Position numbers and translations under genes: made by a program | DNA from: AWTP1-13 sp963840075 | GTDB taxonomy: Bacteria > Pseudomonadota > Alphaproteobacteria > Rhizobiales > Hyphomicrobiaceae | Direction: 5' to 3' | NCBI GenBank assembly: GCA_963840075.1 | Contig: CAWIXS010000039.1 | Span: forward strand, 8,459 to 72,458 | Length of the DNA stretch: 64,000 nucleotides | The notes under the pieces: model-generated | What the model was told of the DNA's origin: nothing | Seen by the model: the letters and a program-made list of their open reading frames with translations, nothing else | Databases searched by the model: none | Shown: piece after piece, positions 8,533 to 16,210 of the stretch | Layout: each line of letters begins with the position of its first letter | Position numbering within the stretch: position 1 is the stretch's first letter

Positions 8533-9357
8533 TCAGATGGCCCCAACGACAGCAAGCCAGAGGAAGGTGAGAGACAGCATTGTCAGCTGCATGTCGGCAA
8601 TGACAATCCGCCTGCCGTGTTGCTCGAAGAATAGCTTGACGCCGGTATATCGCAGTGACAACGGCGTAAGCGCCGCGAACCCGAAGCCCAATGCATTGAC
8701 GCAGAAGATGACGAGCGCAATGTACTGCGGGGAGCGCGGCGATCGAGCGTCCGGCAGCGCAAATGCGACAATAGCAGCGTACGTCATTACGAGCCCCGCG
8801 GCCACGGCTGCCGAAAGATACGTTTCTCGGACCCGCAGAAGACCTAGGCCATCCGCAGCCATTGCGACGATCACGGATCCGAGCAGTAGAGATGCGGGCA
8901 GACAAAAGTAGAGAACGTAAGAGAGGCGACCGAGTCCATTTGCCTGTAAGAGCGGCAGCAGCGCGAACCAGGATAGAAAGACCGTGCGGTATTCAATGGT
9001 CGAGGCAAGGCTGAAATGGACACGGGGCACTAACTCGCCACTCGTGTCGACGTGCGGCACGTAGGAAATCAGGAAGACGCTACCGATCGCGAACAGGAAA
9101 GCTACCAGGAGCAGTACGACAACGGTGTCGAGGGAACTCTCGGCGACGCCCGATCGGTCCCGCGCCAGGGTAACGACCAGCGTTATTCCAAAGAAGGCGA
9201 AGCTGGCAAGACCGCCCATGATTCCCAAGTGCATCTTCGCGGTGTCATAGAGGAGCCAGGGATAGCTACCGTGCGGAGCCGAAGCGCGCCGGCCCGCGAC
9301 GAGCACCACCAACAACCCAATCGCCGCAGCAAGGAGGAAGCCCAGGACTGCCCACAT
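8533..9357 (-). CDS. Polytopic membrane protein of unknown function
   Basis: A 274-aa integral membrane protein with about seven to eight hydrophobic segments. There is a first helix at residues 1-20, then segments near 44-62, 79-98, 120-136, 145-168, 178-200, 210-232 and a last one at the C-terminus. I do not recognise the family. The ATG at 9357 is preferred because AGGTGAAG lies upstream; an ATG at 9399 adds 14 polar residues without a clear ribosome site. Base composition is lower in GC and codon use is less extreme than in neighbours, and the gene has no operon partners, which suggests horizontal acquisition. Confidence 0.6.
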   Translation of the reverse strand: MWAVLGFLLAAAIGLLVVLVAGRRASAPHGSYPWLLYDTAKMHLGIMGGLASFAFFGITLVVTLARDRSGVAESSLDTVVVLLLVAFLFAIGSVFLISYVPHVDTSGELVPRVHFSLASTIEYRTVFLSWFALLPLLQANGLGRLSYVLYFCLPASLLLGSVIVAMAADGLGLLRVRETYLSAAVAAGLVMTYAAIVAFALPDARSPRSPQYIALVIFCVNALGFGFAALTPLSLRYTGVKLFFEQHGRRIVIADMQLTMLSLTFLWLAVVGAI

Positions 9358-9625
9358 CTTCTTCACCTTTGACGGAAAATTGCTGCGTTGTGGGGGCATT
9401 TCTGGTCAACGTCCGCACTGCCATTGCCCGAGGTTGAAGATACCCGCGAACATACGAACCTACTAGCGTCCTTCCCTTGTCATTCGTCGGTTGAGGGTCA
9501 TGATTCACCGTGCAATGGGCGCGCGTCCGACAGCAAAGCGCTGAGAGCGGACGCGCGGTACTGCGGCTTAAGTGTTCGATCTGGCTGGGAGATCCTGCTT
9601 GGGCCATGCATCGGGGCGGGCGCTG

Positions 9626-10636
9626 CTATTTCTGCATGGCCCGCGGGGCGGGGCTCCTGACCGTCGCCAGAGCCCCAAAAAAGAGGGCGTTGGTGAGGAC
9701 GACGGCGTGCAGCGCCAGCGCGCTGATCACGGCGTCGTCCCAGGGGACGCCGGCGCGGGTCGTCGCCGCCACCCAGGCGGCCTGGGACGGGCCGATGCCG
9801 GCGATGCCGTTGACGGGGAGTGCAAACGCCACGTTGCCGGCGGCCCCGCCCAGCATGGCGGCGGCGGGCGAGACCGTCGCCACCACGGCCTGGGCGACCA
9901 GGATGGCGGAGAGGCCGAACACCAGCCACAGCGCGAGGCTGAGGCCCACCGCGGTTAGCCCCGCGGCATGGCCGCCGATGGCCTCCAAGCCGGCGGTAAG
10001 CCGCGCCGCGGCATCGCCGATACGCGGCAGACGCGCCATGTGCCGCCGCAGCGCCAGACCGGCGACGGCGAGGCCGACAGGCGCGAGCCCCGAGCCCAGC
10101 GCAGCGAGGGCGAGCACGGCGCGCCCGGGGCCCGGCCACAGGTCGAGGGTGGCGGCGGCACCCAGGAAGATGGCGGCGACCGTGGCGAGGTCGAAGAGGC
10201 GCGCGATGAGGAGCACGCCCGCCGCATGCAGCAGGCCGTAGCCCAGGCGCCGCTTCATGAGCACGGGGTAGCTGAGCTCGCCCAGCCGCAGGGGCAGCAC
10301 GAAGTTCCAGAAGTTGAGCTGGAAGGCGATGCGGACGAGCGCCGCACCCGGCAGGGCGAGCCGCCCCGTCATCATCACCGCGAAGCGCCACGCGCGCAGC
10401 CACTGCACCAGCGCAACGAGCGCGAAGGCGGCCAGCAGCGGCAGCGGGCTCGCCTCGGCGAGGAGGCGCGCGAGCGAGGCCACGATCTGCGGCGTCAGGA
10501 GGAACCAGAGGCAGACCGCGGTGACGCCGAGCGCGAGGCATACCGGCAAGAGGACGCGGACGGGGCCAGCCCCCTCGCGCCTACCCCTTCGTTCAAGATG
10601 CCCGCGCAGAGGCGAGGGGTCTGACCCCGCACTCAT
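9626..10636 (-). CDS. UPF0104/lysylphosphatidylglycerol synthase TM-like membrane protein
   Basis: A 336-aa protein with about eight transmembrane helices starting near residue 28. It matches the flippase-like LPG synthase TM region family, with FQLNFWNFVLPLRLGELSYPVLMKRR (residues about 105-130), and GGAAGNVAFALPVNGIAGIGPSQAAW near the end. Members are often linked to glycosyltransferases and hopanoid or glycolipid export. The ATG at 10636 overlaps the stop of the GT2 gene (ATGA). The first 25 residues are encoded by a GGGGTCAGACCCC-type repeat pair and are probably a late addition; a start nearer the first helix is possible. Confidence 0.82.
   Translation of the reverse strand: MSAGSDPSPLRGHLERRGRREGAGPVRVLLPVCLALGVTAVCLWFLLTPQIVASLARLLAEASPLPLLAAFALVALVQWLRAWRFAVMMTGRLALPGAALVRIAFQLNFWNFVLPLRLGELSYPVLMKRRLGYGLLHAAGVLLIARLFDLATVAAIFLGAAATLDLWPGPGRAVLALAALGSGLAPVGLAVAGLALRRHMARLPRIGDAAARLTAGLEAIGGHAAGLTAVGLSLALWLVFGLSAILVAQAVVATVSPAAAMLGGAAGNVAFALPVNGIAGIGPSQAAWVAATTRAGVPWDDAVISALALHAVVLTNALFFGALATVRSPAPRAMQK
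10559..10630. repeat. GGGGTCAGACCCC-family inverted pair inside a coding start
   Basis: GACGGGGCCAGCCCCCTCGCG (from about 10558) and GCGAGGGGTCTGACCCCGC (from about 10612) form an imperfect inverted pair about 35 bases apart. The element encodes residues 3-26 of the UPF0104 protein, so it has inserted into, or become recruited as, the N-terminal coding sequence. Confidence 0.55.
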
Positions 10637-11643
10637 GGGCGCGGGCGGCCGAGGTGCTGCGCCACCAGGTTGCGCGCCTCCACCGGCCGCTGCGTGCGGC
10701 TGATGATCAGCTCGGCCAGCATCCCGAACAGGACGAGCTGCATGCCGACGATCACCGCCATGACACCGAACAGCAGGAGCGGCCGGCTGCCGATGCTGGC
10801 GCCCGTGAGGAGCTTCAGCGCCGTCAGATAGGCGAGCGCCGCGCCCCCGCCCAGGGAGAACAGGAGGCCGATGCCGCCGAACAGATGCCCCGGCCGGTAC
10901 GCGAAGCGGGTGATCATCACCACCGTCAGCAGGTCGAGGAGGCCGCGCGTGAAGCGCGCCACCCCGTATTTCGACTTGCCGAAGCGGCGCGCATGATGGC
11001 GCACCGGGATCTCTGCCACCTTGTAGCCCAGCGCGCTCGCCAGCACCGGCACGTAGCGGTGCAGCTCGCCGTAGAGCTCGACGGAGTCGAAGATCTCGCG
11101 CCGGTAGGCCTTGAAGCCGCAGTTGAAGTCGTGCAGCCGCACGCCGCTGATGCGCGCGGTGACGCGGTTGAAGAGGCGCGACGGCAGCGTCTTGGACAAC
11201 GGGTCGTGGCGGTCCTTCTTCCAGCCCGAGACCAAGTCGTAGCCGGCGTCCAGCGTCTCCAGGAAGCGGGGGATCTCGTCGGGGTCGTCCTGCAGGTCGG
11301 CATCCATCGTGATCACGATGTCGCCGCTGCAGGCGCCGATGCCGATCATCAGCGCGGGCGCCTTGCCGAAGTTGCGCCGCAGCCGGATCGCCTGCACGAC
11401 GGCGTTGTCGGCCGCCAGCCGCGACATCACCGCCCAGGTGCCGTCGCTGCTGCCGTCGTCGACCAGCACGATGTCGCTGAGCGCGATGCCGTTGGCGGCG
11501 CACGCCTCGAGAATGCGCGCGACGATCAGCGGCAAGGACTGCTCCTCGTCCTTGGCCGGCACCACGACGCTCACGTCGCGCCCGCGCGCGCCTGCTTCTG
11601 GGGAGCCGGTGCGCGAGACGATGGCGGCGGCGTGCTGACTCAT
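10633..11643 (-). CDS. Family 2 glycosyltransferase (polyprenyl-phosphate sugar transferase type)
   Basis: A 336-aa GT-A fold enzyme that probably transfers a sugar from a nucleotide-sugar to polyprenyl phosphate at the inner membrane. The catalytic domain (residues 23-230) has VSVVVPAKDEE, VDDGSSDGTW, and the metal-binding MDADLQDDP (residues 113-121). Two C-terminal transmembrane segments lie at about 243-265 and 273-298, as in DPM/ArnC-type enzymes. ATG 11643 is chosen: it overlaps the upstream stop (ATGA) and GGGGGA precedes it at good spacing; ATG 11649 is too close to that site. Middle gene of a three-gene operon. Confidence 0.9.
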   Translation of the reverse strand: MSQHAAAIVSRTGSPEAGARGRDVSVVVPAKDEEQSLPLIVARILEACAANGIALSDIVLVDDGSSDGTWAVMSRLAADNAVVQAIRLRRNFGKAPALMIGIGACSGDIVITMDADLQDDPDEIPRFLETLDAGYDLVSGWKKDRHDPLSKTLPSRLFNRVTARISGVRLHDFNCGFKAYRREIFDSVELYGELHRYVPVLASALGYKVAEIPVRHHARRFGKSKYGVARFTRGLLDLLTVVMITRFAYRPGHLFGGIGLLFSLGGGAALAYLTALKLLTGASIGSRPLLLFGVMAVIVGMQLVLFGMLAELIISRTQRPVEARNLVAQHLGRPRP

Positions 11644-13193
11644 CGGCATTCCCCCTGCGGGCCGTCATAGAGGCCATAGTAGAGACGATAGGAGCGTGTC
11701 TTGGCCCGAAGCAGGGTGGCTGTCACCTCCGCCTCCCGCTTCGGGGCGTCCGCGGCCACGCCCAGCTCCTCGCCGAGATAGGCATACACCCGTTTCCGCG
11801 TTTCCTCGACGGGGCCGCCGTACTCCGTCCAGATCGCCAGGCATTGCCCCGTCCCCGAAGGCTTGGGCCAGACCCTCGGGGGATAGCCGATATCGATCAT
11901 CCGCGCCTCGGGAAACGCAACGCGGAGGTTGCCGCCGAGGTGCATGTCGCGCACGACGATGGTGCCCTTGCCTTGGAAGCCCGCAGTGCGCAGCCCCGCG
12001 GCGAGGTCGGCGGCCGGCAGCAGATCGCGGCACACGCGGCGGCAGTAGTCGCCGCCCGCCGCATGCACGCCGACGCGCACGATAAGCGCCGCGCCAGCCA
12101 CCACGGCGAGGGCCAGCGCATAGTGGCCGGCCGCGCGCGCGTACGGCTTGCCGCTGCGCTCCACCAGCATGAAGAGCCAGATCGGCAGGACCAGCAGCGC
12201 CGGCTGCATCAGGCGCTCGGGGAACTGCGTCGCCCCCGCAATCGGGACAAGCAGCCAGTGCAGGCCCAGCGCAATCGCCATCACCATCCCGATCAGCCGG
12301 ATGTCGGGGACGGGCTGCAGGACCGGCGCCAGAGGCTCCGCGCGCCGCAGGCCGGCCCAGGCGGCAGCGCCGAGGACGACGAGGAAGATCGCCAGGAACG
12401 GCAGTGGATAGGCCAGGATCGCCAGGGCGAGGCTTACCGTCCCCTTGGCGAGGGCCAGAAGCGAGCCGCTCTGCTGGCCGAGGACCTCGCCGATGCCGTC
12501 TCCAGGCGCCGCTCCCATGGAGAGGATCCAAAGCGCCGGCGGCAGCGCGATGGCTGCCGCGACCAGCGCCGCCGGCACGATCCTCCAGCTCAGGACGAGG
12601 GCGCGATAGCCGGGGTGGGCGAGGCAGGCGAGCGGCAGGGCGACGGCGAAGATGGCGAAGTTCCACTTGCCGAGCGTCCCGAGCCCGAAGCAGAGGCCCA
12701 GCGCCAGGTACCAGCCGAGGCGCGGCGCCTCGCACAGGCGCACGAGCACGTACCAGCTCGCCGCGAGGAACGCCGAGAGCACCGTGGTATGCGTGAGATC
12801 GTGATGGCTGTAGTAGCCGAACACGTAGATCGCGGTGAAGCTGAAGGCCGCCAGCGCCGCCAGCGCGGGATCGCGGATCAGCCGGCGCGCGGTGAGCCAG
12901 GAGAAGCCGAGCACCATCGCCAGAAGCGCGTAGCGCAGCAGACTGACAGCCAACACGCCGAAGCCGGCTACCGGGCTTACGGCCAGCAGCGCCCAGGTGA
13001 ACAGGGGCGGCCCGCGCAGCCGGTAGCCCGGCAGCCAGTGCTGCGCGAACAGCGCCTGCTCGGCATCGTCGAACCCCAGCGTCGGCCCCATCCACAGGCG
13101 CACGCCCAGGTGCGCCAGGAGATACCCGGCCACGAGGAGCACGACGTTGCGCGGCGTTGCCCAGAACGGCGGCGAGAACGGCTGCGATGGCAT
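11640..13193 (-). CDS. Glycosyltransferase family 39 (PMT/ArnT-like) membrane protein
   Basis: A 517-aa polytopic protein with about ten to twelve transmembrane helices and a C-terminal soluble domain (about residues 385-517). The first loop after TM1 holds the acidic motif GFDDAEQ (residues 40-46), where the catalytic Asp of GT39/GT83 enzymes sits, followed by a GYRLRGPPLFTW motif. It would use polyprenyl-phosphate sugar as donor on the periplasmic face. It is the first gene of an operon with the GT2 enzyme that could make that donor and the UPF0104 protein; each junction is an ATGA overlap. The acceptor is unknown. Confidence 0.85.
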   Translation of the reverse strand: MPSQPFSPPFWATPRNVVLLVAGYLLAHLGVRLWMGPTLGFDDAEQALFAQHWLPGYRLRGPPLFTWALLAVSPVAGFGVLAVSLLRYALLAMVLGFSWLTARRLIRDPALAALAAFSFTAIYVFGYYSHHDLTHTTVLSAFLAASWYVLVRLCEAPRLGWYLALGLCFGLGTLGKWNFAIFAVALPLACLAHPGYRALVLSWRIVPAALVAAAIALPPALWILSMGAAPGDGIGEVLGQQSGSLLALAKGTVSLALAILAYPLPFLAIFLVVLGAAAWAGLRRAEPLAPVLQPVPDIRLIGMVMAIALGLHWLLVPIAGATQFPERLMQPALLVLPIWLFMLVERSGKPYARAAGHYALALAVVAGAALIVRVGVHAAGGDYCRRVCRDLLPAADLAAGLRTAGFQGKGTIVVRDMHLGGNLRVAFPEARMIDIGYPPRVWPKPSGTGQCLAIWTEYGGPVEETRKRVYAYLGEELGVAADAPKREAEVTATLLRAKTRSYRLYYGLYDGPQGECR

Positions 13194-13289
13194 GATGGCG
13201 TCGTCCGGCTCCCTCGGGGCCCTTTCAGGGCGATTGACGACCCGGCTCGGGTGCGTCGCCGACCGTGCGCCGGCGGCTCCTCGCGTGGC

Positions 13290-13853
13290 TCACGTCGATG
13301 GCTCGCTTCCTCCCGGAGCGTCCCCCTTCTTGCCGAACCACCGCTTCAGCAGGCCTGCCTTCTTCTCGGGCTCGGCCGGAACCGCGCCGGCTTCGGCTGC
13401 GGGCTCGGCGGCGGCCGGTGCCACCACGGTGGAGAAGTTGCGGAAGAACTCGCCCGCGAGCTTGCGCGCCGTGGCGTCGATCAGGCGCCCGCCGAGCTGC
13501 GCGAGCTTGCCGCCGACATCGGCCTTGGCCTCGTACTGCAGCAGCGTGCCCGGGCCGTCCTCGAGGAGACGCACCACCGCATGGCCCTTGGCGTACCCCG
13601 CCGCGCCACCGTTGCCCTCGCCGGCAATGCGGTAGCCGTTGGGCGGGTCGAGTTCGGAGAGCTTGACCTTGCCGGAGAAGGTGGCACTCACCGGCCCGAT
13701 CTGCAGCTTGACCTTGGCGGCCATGTCCGTTTCGGATTGCCGCTCGAGCGATTGGCAGCCCGGGATGCACTGCTGCAGCACGTCGACGTCGTTGAGCGCC
13801 GCCCACACCGCCTCGCGGCTCAAGGCGATGCGCTCCTCGCCGGTCATATCCAT
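13290..13853 (-). CDS. CoxG-like SRPBCC family protein
   Basis: A 187-aa protein of the carbon monoxide dehydrogenase subunit G family (START/SRPBCC fold). The fold spans residues 1-145: MTGEERIALSREAVWAALND, VLQQCIPGCQSLE, AAKVKLQIGPVSATFSG, and the amphipathic ARKLAGEFFRNF helix. The remaining residues form an Ala/Pro/Glu-rich linker and a basic end KRWFGKK, which may contact the membrane. In Oligotropha CoxG recruits CO dehydrogenase to the membrane. A cox-type S-L-M operon is present 33 kb away in this window, but this gene stands apart from it. Confidence 0.88.
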   Translation of the reverse strand: MDMTGEERIALSREAVWAALNDVDVLQQCIPGCQSLERQSETDMAAKVKLQIGPVSATFSGKVKLSELDPPNGYRIAGEGNGGAAGYAKGHAVVRLLEDGPGTLLQYEAKADVGGKLAQLGGRLIDATARKLAGEFFRNFSTVVAPAAAEPAAEAGAVPAEPEKKAGLLKRWFGKKGDAPGGSEPST

Positions 13854-14023
13854 GTCGTCTCGCTCCTCGCGCGGGAGGGGGTGCTCCCCATGCGGTAGCC
13901 CTGGCCCCAGCACGGGCTGGCGCGCGAACCTCCTCTGGTCCGGGACCGTGATAGTGCCTGCGCCGCCCTTAGCCAAGCGCGGCGCGGTTTGCGGCTGGCG
14001 CGCTGCACGGCGGCGGCCGGGCT

Positions 14024-14050
14024 GGAGGCGAGGGGTCTGACCCCTTCTGC
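14024..14050. repeat. Single GGGGTCTGACCCC repeat arm
   Basis: GAGGCGAGGGGTCTGACCCCTTC contains a near-perfect palindrome (GGGGTCTGACCCC) of the family also found near 3310, 10559, 44676 and 59188. It lies upstream of the CoxG-like gene. Confidence 0.5.
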
Positions 14051-14124
14051 GCGCCCCTTCTGTGCCTTGCAATTCCCGGACAAAGTGAGGATCATGTGAC
14101 AGCCCTGACAAACGGGAGGCGCCA

Positions 14125-14511
14125 TTGAGCGACGTTGAACCCATAGCGTTCCGCCCGCGCTTGCACGCGGGCGTTGCAAGCGCGGCTGGCCCCGCTTCCA
14201 GCCCGGTTGATGCGACAATCTATTTCGACCGGCGGGAGATCGCCGAGATCCTGCGCGTCTACGGCCGCAAGGTGTCGGCCGGCGAGTGGCGCGATTACGC
14301 CCTCGACTTCGGGCGCGACAAGGCGGTGTTCTCGGTGTTCCGGCGCACCAGCGAGGTGCCGCTCTACCGCATCGAGAAATGCCCGCGGCTCGCGCGCCGC
14401 CAGGGCGCCTACAGCGTGGTGACCGCCACCGGGCTCATCATGAAACGCGGCCACGACCTGAAGCGGGTGCTCGCCGCGCTCGATCGCGACATCAGGCTGG
14501 CCGCCGTCTAG
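14125..14511 (+). CDS. DUF2794 domain-containing protein
   Basis: A 128-aa cytoplasmic protein. It matches DUF2794, a conserved alphaproteobacterial family: TIYFDRREIAEILRVYGRKVSAGEWRDYA (residues about 31-60), followed by FSVFRRTSEVPLYRIEK and a RQGAYSVVTATGLIMKRG region. Function is unknown. The start is a TTG at 14125, supported by GGGAGGC ending four bases before it. The first 25 residues are variable. Confidence 0.85.
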   Translation: MSDVEPIAFRPRLHAGVASAAGPASSPVDATIYFDRREIAEILRVYGRKVSAGEWRDYALDFGRDKAVFSVFRRTSEVPLYRIEKCPRLARRQGAYSVVTATGLIMKRGHDLKRVLAALDRDIRLAAV

Positions 14512-14583
14512 GCGCGATAGCCGTAATCCGCCGGTGCAACGGTGAAACGGCGGATTACGCCTCCGGCTAATTTGCCCTACGGC
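14512..14583. repeat. Palindromic repeat with CGTAATCCGCC arms
   Basis: CGTAATCCGCC (14522-14532) is exactly mirrored by GGCGGATTACG (14549-14559), followed by a TTTGCCCTACGG end. It fills the gap between two convergent genes and may act as a terminator. Further copies are at 37130 and 58751. Confidence 0.7.
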
Positions 14584-15123
14584 CTACAGGCCAATCTCGC
14601 GCGGGGCGGACGTGTCGCCCGCGCCGAGGGGGAGTTGCATGATCACGCTGTCGAGCCAGCGGCCGAACTTGTAGCCCACCGAGTGGACGGTGCCGCAGAA
14701 GGTGAAGCCGGCGCTGCGGTGCAGCGTGATCGAGGCGTAGTTGCGCGAGTCCCCGATGACGGCGATCATGAGACGGTACCCGCCGGCCGTCGAGGCATCG
14801 ATCAGCGCCTTCAGCAGCAGCCTACCGACGCCCTTACCCTGGGCCTCGGGCGCGATGTAGACGGAATCCTCCACCGTGAAGCGGTAGGCGGGCCGCGTGC
14901 GGTAGGCGCTGGCGTAGGCGTAGCCCACGACCCGCCCGCCGAGCTCGGCAACGAAATAGGGATAGCCCGCCGCGGTGACCGCCTCGAAGCGGCGCCGCAT
15001 CTCCGCCTCGTCCGGGGGCTCGATCTCGAAGCTTGCCGTTCCCGTGAGCACCGCCAGCCGGTAGATGGCGGTGATGGCCCCGATGTCGCCGGCCGTGGCC
15101 GCGCGCAAGCTGGCCTCGCTCAT
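14584..15123 (-). CDS. GNAT family N-acetyltransferase (phosphinothricin-acetyltransferase-like)
   Basis: A 179-aa acyl-CoA-dependent acetyltransferase. The GNAT core is clear: RAATAGDIGAITAIYR at the N-terminus, VVGYAYAS, the acetyl-CoA-binding VYIAPEAQGKGVGRLLLKAL (residues about 89-108), and NYASITLHRSAGF. The layout, with FEIEPPDEAEM after the first helix and a C-terminal GYKFGRWLDSVIMQ, matches the PAT/MddA group, which acetylates phosphinothricin or methionine sulfone-like amines. The ATG at 15123 follows GGGGGA. A terminator hairpin of the upstream gene separates it from the Bax-inhibitor gene. Confidence 0.88.
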   Translation of the reverse strand: MSEASLRAATAGDIGAITAIYRLAVLTGTASFEIEPPDEAEMRRRFEAVTAAGYPYFVAELGGRVVGYAYASAYRTRPAYRFTVEDSVYIAPEAQGKGVGRLLLKALIDASTAGGYRLMIAVIGDSRNYASITLHRSAGFTFCGTVHSVGYKFGRWLDSVIMQLPLGAGDTSAPREIGL

Positions 15124-15193
15124 TGGGCATTCCCCCGTCAAGGACAAGTGCAAGGTCGTCTTGCAGCTTGCCCGAGGGTGGCCTGCAAAGCAA

Positions 15194-15217
15194 AGGGCCC
15201 CGGCGACGCGGGGCCCT
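15194..15217 (-). terminator. Intrinsic terminator after the Bax-inhibitor-1 gene
   Basis: On the minus strand, AGGGCCCC and GGGGCCCT form a perfect 8-bp GC stem with an 8-base loop, followed by TTTGCTTTGC. It lies 24 bases beyond the stop of the Bax-inhibitor-1 gene (15241), so it should end that transcript before the acetyltransferase gene. Confidence 0.7.
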
Positions 15218-15240
15218 CGCACTGGCAATCTCGTCGAAGT

Positions 15241-16030
15241 CTACTCGCGGCTGCCGAACAGCTGCAGCATGTAGACGAACATGTTGATGAAGTCGAGGTA
15301 GAGGTTGAGCGCACCCATGATGGCGCCCTTGGTCATCGCAGCAGCGTCGCCCATCACGGCGTAGTAGTTGTCCTTGATCTGCTGGGTGTCGTAGGCGGTG
15401 AGGCCGGCGAAGATCAGAACGCCGATCACCGAGATCGCGAACCGCAGCGCGCCCGAGGGCCAGAACAGGTTGACGATGCTCGGCCAGGATGATGCCGACC
15501 ACACCCATGATCAGGAACGAGCCCCAACCAGAGAGGTCCCTCTTCGTCGTGTAGCCCCACAGGCTGAGCGCGGCGAACGACGCGGCCGTGATGAAGAAGA
15601 TCTGGAAGATGGACTGTGCCGTGTAGGCCAGGAAGATGATCGACAGCGACGCGCCCATGAGAGCGGCGAACATCCAGAACGCGAGCTGGGCCGCGCCCAC
15701 GCTCATTTTGTAGATGCGCCAGGACAGGAAGAACACGAACGCCAGCGGCGCGAACATCAAGACCCACTTCAGCGGCGATACGAACACCGTGTGGCCGAAC
15801 TGGGTGAGATACATCCCGCGATGCAGCGGCCGCGCACCGGCGATCGCAAGCTGCGGGTCGTTGGTCACCGAGTATGTGAAGACGACATAGGCAACCACGC
15901 CCGTCAGCGCGATGCCGGCCGCCATGTAGTTGTAGACGCGCAGCATGTACGCGCGCAGACCTTCGTCTACTGCGACATCGGTGCGCGCGCCGGCGCCGAC
16001 CTGCGCATACCTGTTGTCGATCTGAGCCAT
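15241..16030 (-). pseudogene. Bax inhibitor-1/YccA family protein, frameshifted
   Basis: A polytopic inner-membrane protein of about 262 aa in two frames. The first part starts at ATG 16030 (MAQIDNRYAQ) and is normal to about 15487 (GVVGIILA). The rest continues in another frame from SIVNLFWPSG to the stop at 15241. Deleting one G in GCCGAGCATC restores the frame; the locus length is 3n+1. About seven transmembrane helices are present, and the C-terminal AYDTQQIKD with its conserved Asp identifies the BI-1 family, linked to membrane calcium leak and membrane-protease control. Conservation on both sides of the shift is high, which favours a sequence error or a very recent mutation. Confidence 0.82.
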
Positions 16031-16210
16031 ATGATCCTTCCCTTCGACCGCGGCGAAGCAAGCGCTTCGCCGCAATTATGGCGACCGTGCCCCGCTCTGG
16101 CAAGACCGGCCTGGCGTTGCCGGCCGGCTATCAAGCGTCGGTGCAAGACGTAAGCATGACATTGCGGCAGCACAAGTGGTGGCTGCCCTATTCTGACTGC
16201 CCGCGACTGG

